Source: Clostridia bacterium
GTDB taxonomy: Bacteria; Bacillota; Clostridia; Christensenellales; Aristaeellaceae
DNA length: 5,836 bases
Direction: 5' to 3'
Assembly: GCA_900754755.1 (NCBI GenBank)
Contig: CAAEEC010000066.1
Location: 1 to 5,836 of the forward strand
Shown: piece after piece, positions 1-5,247 of the stretch
Layout of the letters: each line of letters begins with the position of its first letter
How positions within the stretch are numbered: position 1 is the first letter of the stretch
The notes under the pieces: model-generated
Databases searched by the model: none
What the model saw: only the letters and a program-made list of their open reading frames with translations
Told to the model about the DNA's origin: nothing
Made by a program: the position numbers and the translations under genes

Positions 1-196
1 GCAATTCCACCCCGTTCATGCGCGGCATGCGAACATCGCTCACGATCAGATCCGCCCGGTTGGTTTCCAGGATTTTCAGCGCCTCCAGGCCATTGGCGGC
101 CATCAGAGGCGCGGCAAACCCCAGTTCTTTCCAGGGAACGAATTCCGCCATGCTCTCCATCACTTGCCTTTCGTCTTCCACCAGCAAGCACCGCAT
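1..196 (-). CDS. Response regulator, receiver domain (5' part, YesN/AraC-type likely)
   Basis: This is the first 65 residues of a two-component response regulator; the rest lies beyond the left edge of the window. The translation begins MRCLLVEDERQ and shows the acidic pocket (E7, D8), the phosphoacceptor D54 in the stretch LIVSDVRMP, and the following MNGVEL. The segment PWKELGF followed by AANGLEAL is characteristic of YesN-type receivers, which in Firmicutes usually carry a C-terminal AraC-type DNA-binding domain and often control sugar uptake or sugar-hydrolase genes. That output domain is not visible here, so the subtype is inference. The ATG at 194-196 follows an AAGGGG ribosome binding site (205-210) with 8-nt spacing. 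The gene lies 54 bp downstream of the csoR-like gene on the same strand, with no visible terminator between them. A partner histidine kinase is not in the window. Confidence 0.9.
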   Translation of the reverse strand, partial: MRCLLVEDERQVMESMAEFVPWKELGFAAPLMAANGLEALKILETNRADLIVSDVRMPRMNGVEL

Positions 197-250
197 ACCG
201 CTTTCCCCTTTCTTTGCCGCCAACCGGAACGCTCGCAAAGCCAAGGCCCG

Positions 251-526
251 CTATTGCATATTGGCAAAGCGCTCGACTGCTTTGGTAAAGCGCTCAATGG
301 TCTTTTCGGCATCGCCATGTTCCAATCCGTCGCGCACGCAGTGCTGGATATGCCCTTCCAGCACCACCTGCCCCACCCGGTTCAGCGCGGATTTGGCCGC
401 GTTGATCTGGGAAAGAATGTCCTCGCAGGGCACGTCTTCGTCCACCATGCGGTCGATGGCCTGCACCTGGCCGATGATCTTTTTCAAGCGGCGGTGCAAA
501 TTCGCCGCATCCATACATTGCTTCAT
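251..526 (-). CDS. csoR: CsoR-family (DUF156) metal-sensing transcriptional repressor
   Basis: This 91-residue all-helical protein matches the CsoR/RcnR/FrmR/CstR family over its full usual length. Key stretches are LHRRLKKIIGQVQAIDRM (10-27), which carries the basic DNA-binding face, then DVPCEDIL with C34, and LEGHIQHC with H59 and C63. The Cys-His-x3-Cys pattern is the Cu(I)-binding ligand set of true CsoR proteins. RcnR would have more histidines, and CstR lacks the His ligand. In known members copper binding releases the repressor from its operator and derepresses copper-efflux genes. I chose the ATG at 524-526 because GAAAGGAG lies 12 nt upstream. An upstream in-frame ATG at 557-559 would add MLLRRKERANF, overlap the probable promoter and place the ribosome binding site inside the gene. 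No copper ATPase or chaperone gene is visible beside it, so the regulated target is unknown and Cu specificity is inferred from the ligands. Confidence 0.9.
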   Translation of the reverse strand: MKQCMDAANLHRRLKKIIGQVQAIDRMVDEDVPCEDILSQINAAKSALNRVGQVVLEGHIQHCVRDGLEHGDAEKTIERFTKAVERFANMQ

Positions 527-557
527 AAAATTCGCGCGCTCCTTTCGCCGCAACAAC

Positions 558-586
558 AATTTAGCACAATTGCGTCAATTTGTCAA
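558..586 (-). promoter_or_regulatory. Sigma-A-type promoter of the csoR-like gene
   Basis: On the minus strand TTGACA (581-586) and TAAATT (558-563) are separated by exactly 17 bp. Transcription would start near 551, leaving a leader of about 25 nt before the start codon at 526. The spacer contains an inverted repeat AATTG-ACG-CAATT, a possible operator. CsoR operators normally have a G/C tract at the centre, so self-regulation through this repeat is only a guess. Confidence 0.7.
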
Positions 587-626
587 CTCCTCCCACGATT
601 TCATCCGCAATCCGCGCCAAAAGGCA

Positions 627-655
627 TTGACGGTTTTCCCCAGGCCTGTTATACT
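627..655 (+). promoter_or_regulatory. Sigma-A-type promoter upstream of the GH31 gene
   Basis: TTGACG (627-632) and TATACT (650-655) are separated by 17 bp. Transcription should begin near 662, giving a leader of about 120 nt to the start codon at 782. The promoter points away from the csoR-like promoter, about 40 bp to its left. The preceding bases CAAAAGGCATTGAC and the -10 context GTTATACT recur at the same spacing in the promoter at 2808-2836. No clear catabolite-control (cre) site was found near it. Confidence 0.8.
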
Positions 656-711
656 AAAAACGGCTCCGCCAAGACGCGCGAAAGAAGGGGCCCTAAACGC
701 TTTTGCGCTGA

Positions 712-738
712 AAGCCTCATAACAATAAGCCTTCATAA
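712..738 (+). repeat. Imperfect direct repeat in the GH31 leader
   Basis: AAGCCTCATAA (712-722) recurs as AAGCCTTCATAA (727-738) with a period of 15-16 bp and one inserted T. The pair lies about 50-75 nt downstream of the expected transcription start and ahead of the GH31 ribosome binding site (AAGGA, 766-770). It could be a regulator-binding site or chance. Confidence 0.4.
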
Positions 739-781
739 GCAACCCCATTCCAGCCAACCCGCGAAAAGGACGGTGCAAGCG

Positions 782-2785
782 ATGTTTCAGTCCACCGGCC
801 GCCGCCTGATTTGGCGGCGCGACGCACAGACCCTATGGATCGAACCCTGGGGCGAAAACAGCCTGCGCGTGCGCGCGACTGCCGAAGCCGCCATGCCCGA
901 AATGGATTGGGCGCTGTTGCCCGCGCCGGAAGCCGAAGTGGAAATCGCCATTGGCGATGGACAGGCTTCCATCGTTTGCGGCAAGCTCCGCGCCGCCGTT
1001 TCCGCCAGCGGCAAAATCCGCTTCTTCAACCAGCGCGGCGAGCTGCTGCTGGAAGAATTCGTGCGCGATATGAGCCAGCCCGAATTTTCCAGCCACATGC
1101 GCATCGCCGCCCGCGAATTGAAAGGGCACATCGGCGGCCTATACGCCGCCACGCAGCGCTTTGAATCCGACCCGAAGGAAAAGCTCTTTGGCATGGGCCA
1201 ATACCAGCAGGGGATTTTCAACCTGAAGGGCGCAACGCTGGAGCTAATGCAGCGCAACGCGCAATGCTCCGTGCCCTTTGTGCTCTCCAGCAAGGGCTAT
1301 GGCCTGCTGTGGCACAATCCCGCCGTGGGCACGGCGACCTTTGGCACCAACATGACGGTGTGGCAGGCGGAATACACCCGCCTGATCGATTACTGGATCA
1401 CGGCGGACGACGCGCCCGCGCCCATCGTGGAGCGCTATGTGCGCGCGACCGGCCTGCCGCCCATGATGCCCGAAAGCGCCATGGGATTTTGGCAGAGCAA
1501 GCTGCGCTACCGCACGCAGGAAGAGCTGCTCGGCGTGGCGCGCGAGTACCGCCGCCGCGGCCTGCCGCTCAGCGTCATCGTGATCGACTTTTACCACTGG
1601 ACCAAGTTTGGCGACTGGAAATTCGACCCGGCGTACTGGCCCGATCCCGTGGGCATGGTGCGCGAACTGCGGGATATGGGCGTGGAGGCGGCCGTTTCCG
1701 TGTGGCCGAGCGTAGAGCTGGACAGCGAAAATTTTGCCGAAATGCTCGATCGGGGCTATCTGGTGCAGGTGGACACGGGCGTGCGCCTCTCCATGCGCTC
1801 CGCGGACTGGACAATCTTCTTCGACGCCACCAACCCGCAGGCGCGCCAATACGTGTGGGAAAAGTGCAAAAAGAGCTATTACGACGCGGGCATCCGCTAC
1901 CTGTGGCTGGACGCCGCCGAGCCGCAATACCCTTCCTGGCTGAATTACGGCGCACAATCCTACCGCTATCAACTGGGGCCGCATCCGGTGGTGGGCAACC
2001 TGTATCCGCAATTGTTCGCCAAGGGCATGTACGACGGACTGCGCGCGGCGGGCGAAACGCGGGTGCTTTCGCTGGTGCGCTGCGCCTGGGCGGGCAGCCA
2101 GCGCTATGGCGCGCTGGTGTGGAGCGGCGATATTCATTGTAGCTTTAAAAGCATGCGCTGGCAAATTGTGGCGGGCCTGCAGATGGGCCTGGCCGGCATC
2201 GGCTGGTGGACCACGGACACCGGCGGCTTCGATTGGGGCAACATTTACGACGAGGGTTTCCGGGAGCTGATGGTGCGCTGGTTCGAATGGAGTGCGTTCA
2301 GCCCCGTGCTGCGCATGCACGGCGACCGCCAGCCTCACCCGCTGGACGGCGAATCCGGCCTCACCGCCTCCTGCGGCGCGGACAACGAGGTGTGGAGCTT
2401 TGGCGAGGAAAACTACCCCATTTTCGTGCGCTACCTGCGCCTGCGCGAGGCCATGCGCCCCTATATCCGCGGCCTGATGCGGCAATTCCACGAGCGGGGC
2501 ACGCCCATCATGCGCCCGCTGTTCTACCACTACCCGGAGGATGCCGAAGCCTGGAACATCGCGGATGGCTACATCTTTGGCCCGGATGTGCTGGTCGCGC
2601 CCATCCTGGAAGCGGGAGCCGTGCGCCGCCGGGTCTATCTGCCCCGCGGCAGCCGCTGGCTCGAGTGCGCCACGGGCCTTTGGCACGAGGGCGGGCAATG
2701 GGTGGAAAGCCCCGCGCCGCTGGACACCATCCCCCTGTTCCGCCGCGACGGCGTTTTCGTGCCGGGGCTGTCTGACGAGCGCTGA
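782..2785 (+). CDS. GH31 glycoside hydrolase, probable alpha-xylosidase
   Basis: This 667-residue enzyme belongs to glycoside hydrolase family 31, retaining alpha-glycosidases that cleave alpha-xylosides (for example from xyloglucan fragments) or alpha-glucosides. An N-terminal beta-sandwich (about 1-230) leads into the catalytic (beta/alpha)8 barrel (about 245-560). The barrel begins PPMMPESAMGFWQSKLRY and includes IDFYHWTKFGDWKFDPAYWPDP. The probable nucleophile is D377 in LWLDAAEP and the probable acid/base is D450 in VWSGDI. The flanking CAWAGSQRYGALVWSGDI and GWWTTDTGGF are typical of alpha-xylosidases. The proximal C-terminal beta-sandwich ends with IPLFRRDGVFVPG. The protein stops there, without the extra distal domain that makes YicI-type enzymes about 770 residues long. 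There is no signal peptide, so it should act in the cytoplasm on imported oligosaccharides. The ATG at 782 has AAGGA 11 nt upstream; the frame is open further upstream, but that part precedes the promoter. Other GH31 specificities cannot be excluded. Confidence 0.88.
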   Translation: MFQSTGRRLIWRRDAQTLWIEPWGENSLRVRATAEAAMPEMDWALLPAPEAEVEIAIGDGQASIVCGKLRAAVSASGKIRFFNQRGELLLEEFVRDMSQPEFSSHMRIAARELKGHIGGLYAATQRFESDPKEKLFGMGQYQQGIFNLKGATLELMQRNAQCSVPFVLSSKGYGLLWHNPAVGTATFGTNMTVWQAEYTRLIDYWITADDAPAPIVERYVRATGLPPMMPESAMGFWQSKLRYRTQEELLGVAREYRRRGLPLSVIVIDFYHWTKFGDWKFDPAYWPDPVGMVRELRDMGVEAAVSVWPSVELDSENFAEMLDRGYLVQVDTGVRLSMRSADWTIFFDATNPQARQYVWEKCKKSYYDAGIRYLWLDAAEPQYPSWLNYGAQSYRYQLGPHPVVGNLYPQLFAKGMYDGLRAAGETRVLSLVRCAWAGSQRYGALVWSGDIHCSFKSMRWQIVAGLQMGLAGIGWWTTDTGGFDWGNIYDEGFRELMVRWFEWSAFSPVLRMHGDRQPHPLDGESGLTASCGADNEVWSFGEENYPIFVRYLRLREAMRPYIRGLMRQFHERGTPIMRPLFYHYPEDAEAWNIADGYIFGPDVLVAPILEAGAVRRRVYLPRGSRWLECATGLWHEGGQWVESPAPLDTIPLFRRDGVFVPGLSDER

Positions 2786-2807
2786 GAAAATCCCCGCGCA
2801 AAAGGCA

Positions 2808-2836
2808 TTGACAAATCCCGCTCCTACCGTTATACT
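2808..2836 (+). promoter_or_regulatory. Promoter of the corrinoid-transport operon
   Basis: TTGACA (2808-2813) and TATACT (2831-2836) are separated by 17 bp, nearly the sigma-A consensus. Transcription should start near 2843, about 10 nt before the riboswitch. The -35 begins only 23 bp after the GH31 stop codon. I see no hairpin terminator in between, so some GH31 transcripts may read into the riboswitch. Confidence 0.88.
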
Positions 2837-2853
2837 ATATAGCAACATCATCT

Positions 2854-3029
2854 GCGCCTTGGTGCGCGCGCGGCCTTGCCGCGCGCCTGAAAAGGGAAGC
2901 GGGTGCAAATCCCGCGCAGGACCGCTACTGTGATGGCTTCGGGCGTTGCCCGATCGTTCCGCCGCGTGCCACTGATTTTTTGGGAAGGGCGCGGAGCCAT
3001 ATGCCTCAGCCAGGAGACCTGCCAAGCGC
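2854..3029 (+). ncRNA. Cobalamin (adenosylcobalamin-class) riboswitch aptamer
   Basis: Conserved blocks appear in the right order. AAAGGGAAGC (2891-2900) is followed by stem GCGGG/CCCGC (2899-2903/2911-2915) enclosing loop TGCAAAT. Next come CCGCTACTGTGATGG (2922-2936), GCCACTG (2968-2974), GGGAAGG (2982-2988) and ATGCCTCAGCC. The B12 box AGCCAGGAGACCTGCC is at 3008-3023. The closing stem pairs GCGC-c-TTGG (2854-2862) with CCAAGCGC (3022-3029). A 9-bp GC-rich hairpin GCGCGCGGC/GCCGCGCGC (2866-2886) fills the P2 position. The RNA binds a cobalamin cofactor and in known cases turns off downstream uptake or synthesis genes when the ligand is abundant. The transporter operon behind it fits this exactly. 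The AdoCbl subclass is inferred from the long peripheral layout. Confidence 0.95.
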
Positions 3030-3033
3030 GCGT

Positions 3034-3064
3034 TGGAACATCCCTCGGCATCAGGGGCATTCCA
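3034..3064 (+). promoter_or_regulatory. Stem-loop after the aptamer, candidate regulatory (P13-like) helix
   Basis: TGGAA (3034-3038) pairs with TTCCA (3060-3064), and inside it CCCT (3042-3045) pairs with AGGG (3053-3056), leaving the loop CGGCATC. In cobalamin riboswitches the hairpin just 3' of the aptamer often forms a kissing contact with loop L5. Here loop bases GCA (3048-3050) complement TGC (2904-2906), but three pairs are weak evidence. Confidence 0.5.
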
Positions 3065-3068
3065 GATC

Positions 3069-3087
3069 CGCGCGCCCATAGCGCGCG
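3069..3087 (+). promoter_or_regulatory. GC-rich hairpin in the expression platform
   Basis: CGCGCGC (3069-3075) and GCGCGCG (3081-3087) form a perfect 7-bp stem with loop CCATA. It lies between the P13-like stem-loop and the probable terminator. Because it is an alternating CG tract it could also pair with the aptamer P2 arms (2866-2886), so it may be a switching element or only a spacer. Confidence 0.4.
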
Positions 3088-3103
3088 TCGGTGTGTGTCT
3101 GTT

Positions 3104-3140
3104 GCCCGCGTCCATGGCAAAATGGCGCGGGCTTTGTGTT
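3104..3140 (+). terminator. Probable riboswitch-controlled attenuator
   Basis: GCCCGCG-t-CCAT (3104-3115) pairs with ATGGCGCGGGC (3122-3132), an 11-bp stem with one bulge and loop GGCAAA. It is followed by TTTGTGTT (3133-3140), a short and interrupted U-tract. This suits an intrinsic terminator upstream of the transporter genes that ligand binding would favour. The weak U-run leaves room for a purely structural role. The arm CCCGCG (3105-3110) could instead pair with CGCGGG at 3143-3148. Confidence 0.55.
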
Positions 3141-3196
3141 GCCGCGGGTTTCTATCGCCATCTCGGGCCGCGCGCCCGGTGGGAATACGCGGCAAC
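3138..3196 (+). promoter_or_regulatory. Large stem-loop just upstream of the btuF ribosome binding site
   Basis: GTTGCCGCG (3138-3146) and CGCGGCAAC (3188-3196) are perfect 9-bp complements. They enclose an inner hairpin CGGGC/GCCCG (3164-3168/3174-3178) with loop CGCGC. The stem overlaps the U-tract of the probable terminator and ends 7 nt before the AAGGAGGT ribosome binding site (3204-3211). It could act as an alternative to the terminator or influence ribosome access. Confidence 0.5.
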
Positions 3197-3219
3197 GCCG
3201 CACAAGGAGGTCTCTATCC

Positions 3220-4119
3220 ATGAAAAAATTGTTGGCCCTTTTGCTGGGCCTGTCGCTCGCGCTTTCCGGCGCGGCGCTGGCCGAAACCACCTATCCGTTC
3301 GCCACGGAAGATATGAACGGCAACGCCGTCACCATCGAAGAGCAGCCGGACGTGGTGGTCTCCCTCACGCCGAGCAACACCGAAATCCTCTACGCGCTGG
3401 GCGCGGGCGATCTGGTGAAGGGCGTGGATTCCTATTCCAATTATCCCGCGGAAGCGCTGGAAAACGCTACAGCGGTGGGTTCTTACGCGGATACGGATAT
3501 CGAAGCCGTGCTCGCGCTGGAGCCGGACGTGGTGTTCGCCGGCACCGGCACCCTGCAGGAAGAAGCCCGCGCGCAGCTTACGGAAGCGGGCGTCGTGGTG
3601 GTGGAAACCGAAGCCATGGACTATGCCAGCATTCCCACCAGCATCCAGCGGATCGCGGACATCCTGAACATCGACGCGCAGCCCCTGCTCACTGAAATGC
3701 GCGATAAGGAAGCCGCGCTGCTGGAAACCGCCGCCGAGGCGGGCTCCTGCACCGTGTATTTCGCCCTTTCCTTTGGCGAATACGGCGAATGGAGCGCGGG
3801 CCCAGGCACCTTTATCGACACCATGATCACCATGGCGGGCGGCGTGAACATCATGGACGATCCGGCACTCCCCTGGCCGAATCCTTCCCTGGAAAGCATC
3901 CTGGAAGCCGACCCGGACGTGATCCTGGTTTCCGGCGGCGATGAAATGGCCCAGCTCTTCCTGGAAGGCGAAGCCTATCAGGATCTGAGCGCCGTGCAGA
4001 ACGGACATGTGTACGGCGTGGACGCCGATATGTCCAACCGCCCCGGCCCGCGCATTGTGGATTCGCTGGGCGAATTCGTCTCCGCGATCAACGACGCGTT
4101 GGCGGCGGAAGAAGAATAA
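3220..4119 (+). CDS. btuF: Corrinoid ABC transporter substrate-binding protein (BtuF-like)
   Basis: This 299-residue extracytoplasmic binding protein belongs to the cobalamin/iron-siderophore class (BtuF/FepB-like, helical-backbone type). It should capture vitamin B12 or a related corrinoid and deliver it to the permease encoded next. The N-terminus is a signal peptide (MKKLLALLLG, then a hydrophobic core) with a type I cleavage site ALA|ET after residue 21. There is no lipobox cysteine; the only cysteine is C177. Family features are SLTPSNTEILYALGAG (48-63), GVDSYSNYP (68-76), the lobe-connecting helix at about 140-172, and NRPGPRIVDSLGEF (273-286). The start at 3220 has AAGGAGGT (3204-3211) 8 nt upstream. 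The same frame is open back to 3091 but that part crosses the attenuator. Substrate assignment rests mainly on the upstream riboswitch; heme or siderophore is less likely. Confidence 0.9.
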   Translation: MKKLLALLLGLSLALSGAALAETTYPFATEDMNGNAVTIEEQPDVVVSLTPSNTEILYALGAGDLVKGVDSYSNYPAEALENATAVGSYADTDIEAVLALEPDVVFAGTGTLQEEARAQLTEAGVVVVETEAMDYASIPTSIQRIADILNIDAQPLLTEMRDKEAALLETAAEAGSCTVYFALSFGEYGEWSAGPGTFIDTMITMAGGVNIMDDPALPWPNPSLESILEADPDVILVSGGDEMAQLFLEGEAYQDLSAVQNGHVYGVDADMSNRPGPRIVDSLGEFVSAINDALAAEEE

Positions 4120-4126
4120 TTTCCTA

Positions 4127-4158
4127 CGGCCGCGCGGAATCCATTCTCCGCGCGGCCG
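4127..4158 (+). terminator. Intercistronic hairpin between btuF and btuC (partial terminator or mRNA stabiliser)
   Basis: CGGCCGCGCGGA (4127-4138) and TCCGCGCGGCCG (4147-4158) are perfect 12-bp complements with the 8-nt loop ATCCATTC. The hairpin starts 7 nt after the btuF stop codon. The bases after it (CGATTTCCATTT) are only moderately T-rich, so full termination is unlikely. Such hairpins often protect the upstream message and give more binding protein than permease. Confidence 0.6.
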
Positions 4159-4185
4159 CGATTTCCATTTCAGGGAGTTGTGAGT

Positions 4186-5247
4186 GTGCAAAAGAGCTAT
4201 CGTTTTGCGGGAAAGCAATCCGCCGCGCTGTTCCTCTTTCTGGCCGTGCTTTCGCTGGCGCTGCTGATTGTACTGTGCATGTTCGGCAGCGCGCGTTTGA
4301 GCATAGAAGAAGTGCTGCGCGGCGCGCTATACCGCTATTTTGCCATAGGCGAAAAATCGGGCAACGACGGCGCGATTGTGAATCTGCGCCTGATGCGCAC
4401 GCTGATGGCCTACATCACCGGCGCGGCGCTCTCCGCCTCCGGCGCGTGCATGCAAGCGGTGTTCGGCAACCCCATGGCCGAGCCGCACGTATTGGGCGTT
4501 TCCTCCGGCGCGGCGCTGGGCGCGGCCATTGCCACGGTGCTGGGGCTGGAAACTTCCGGCCTGGGCATCAGCGCGCTGAGCCTGTGCGCCTTTGGCGGGG
4601 CGATCCTCGCCGCGGCGGCGGTGCTCGCGCTCTCCCGCATCGATGGCCGCACGGGTACCGCTTCCCTGCTGCTGGCGGGCATCGCCATGGGCGCGTTCCT
4701 CTCCGCCCTGCTCTCGGGCCTGCTGGCCCTCAACCGGGAAAAGGCGGATTCCGTGTATCTGTGGACGATGGGCAGCTTTGCCACGGCCACCTGGGGCAAA
4801 ATTCGCCTGGCCGCGCCCGTCACGGCGCTGGGCTGCTTGACCGCCACGCTCTACGCCCGCGATTTGAATGTGATGCTCGCCGGCGAAACCGACGCGCGCA
4901 CGCTGGGGCTCGACGTGCGGCGCACGCGCGCGCTGGCGCTGCTGCTTTCCACGCTGATGACCGCCGTCGTGGTGTCCATGACCGGCGTGATCGGCTTTGT
5001 GGGCTTGATGGTGCCGCACGTGGCGCGGCTATTGGTGGGCCCGGATCATCGCCGCCTGTTGCCCGCGTGCGTGCTGATGGGCGGCATCTATCTCATGTGC
5101 ATGGACACGCTGGCCCGCTCGCTGTTTTCCAGCGAAATCCCCGTGGGCGTGCTCACCTCGCTGGTGGGCGGGCCGTTCTTCCTGTTCATGCTGCGCAAAT
5201 CGCGCGGCGCGCGGCCCCGGCGCGGAAGGAGGCGGGCCAAAGCATGA
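4186..5247 (+). CDS. btuC: Corrinoid ABC transporter permease (BtuC/FecCD family)
   Basis: This integral membrane protein of 353 residues belongs to the FecCD/BtuC family, whose dimer forms the channel for cobalamin, heme or siderophores and normally has ten helices per subunit. Hydrophobic segments cover most of the chain. Hallmarks are NLRLMRTLMAYITGAALSAS (66-85), GNPMAEPHVLGVSSGAALG (94-112), the ATPase-contact region AGETDARTLGLDV (232-244), GFVGLMVPHVARLLVGPDHR (270-289) and EIPVGVLTSLVGGPFF (317-332). I prefer the GTG at 4186 because GGGAG (4173-4177) then has 8-nt spacing. The GTG at 4180 would leave only 2 nt. The C-terminus ends in a very basic cytoplasmic tail (RGARPRRGRRRAKA). The stop overlaps the next start by 4 nt (ATGA), indicating translational coupling with the ATPase. 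Confidence 0.92.
   Translation: MQKSYRFAGKQSAALFLFLAVLSLALLIVLCMFGSARLSIEEVLRGALYRYFAIGEKSGNDGAIVNLRLMRTLMAYITGAALSASGACMQAVFGNPMAEPHVLGVSSGAALGAAIATVLGLETSGLGISALSLCAFGGAILAAAAVLALSRIDGRTGTASLLLAGIAMGAFLSALLSGLLALNREKADSVYLWTMGSFATATWGKIRLAAPVTALGCLTATLYARDLNVMLAGETDARTLGLDVRRTRALALLLSTLMTAVVVSMTGVIGFVGLMVPHVARLLVGPDHRRLLPACVLMGGIYLMCMDTLARSLFSSEIPVGVLTSLVGGPFFLFMLRKSRGARPRRGRRRAKA

Noticed and set aside
18..722. Open frame of 234 codons on the plus strand
   Set aside because: It is antisense to the response regulator and csoR genes, which have clear family motifs, and its translation is Ser/Arg-rich without recognisable features.
705..725. Possible catabolite-response (cre) element near the GH31 promoter
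   Set aside because: The best stretch (CTGAAAGCCTCATAA) misses the central CG and the right half of the consensus.
164..781. Upstream extension of the GH31 frame by 206 codons
   Set aside because: It would cover csoR antisense and both divergent promoters; the extra sequence resembles no domain, and the ATG at 782 has its own ribosome binding site and begins where GH31 homology begins.
1244..3115. Very long open frame on the minus strand (623 codons) opposite the GH31 gene
   Set aside because: It is antisense to a clearly recognisable GH31 enzyme, has low-complexity His/Ala/Arg-rich composition typical of a GC-rich shadow frame, and runs across the B12 promoter and riboswitch.
3091..3219. 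43-residue N-terminal extension of the BtuF-like protein
   Set aside because: It would bury the signal peptide and lies in the expression platform; the strong AAGGAGGT site points to the ATG at 3220.
4327..5019. Minus-strand frame opposite the permease gene
   Set aside because: Its Gln/Arg/His-rich translation is a shadow of the permease, whose FecCD motifs are unambiguous.
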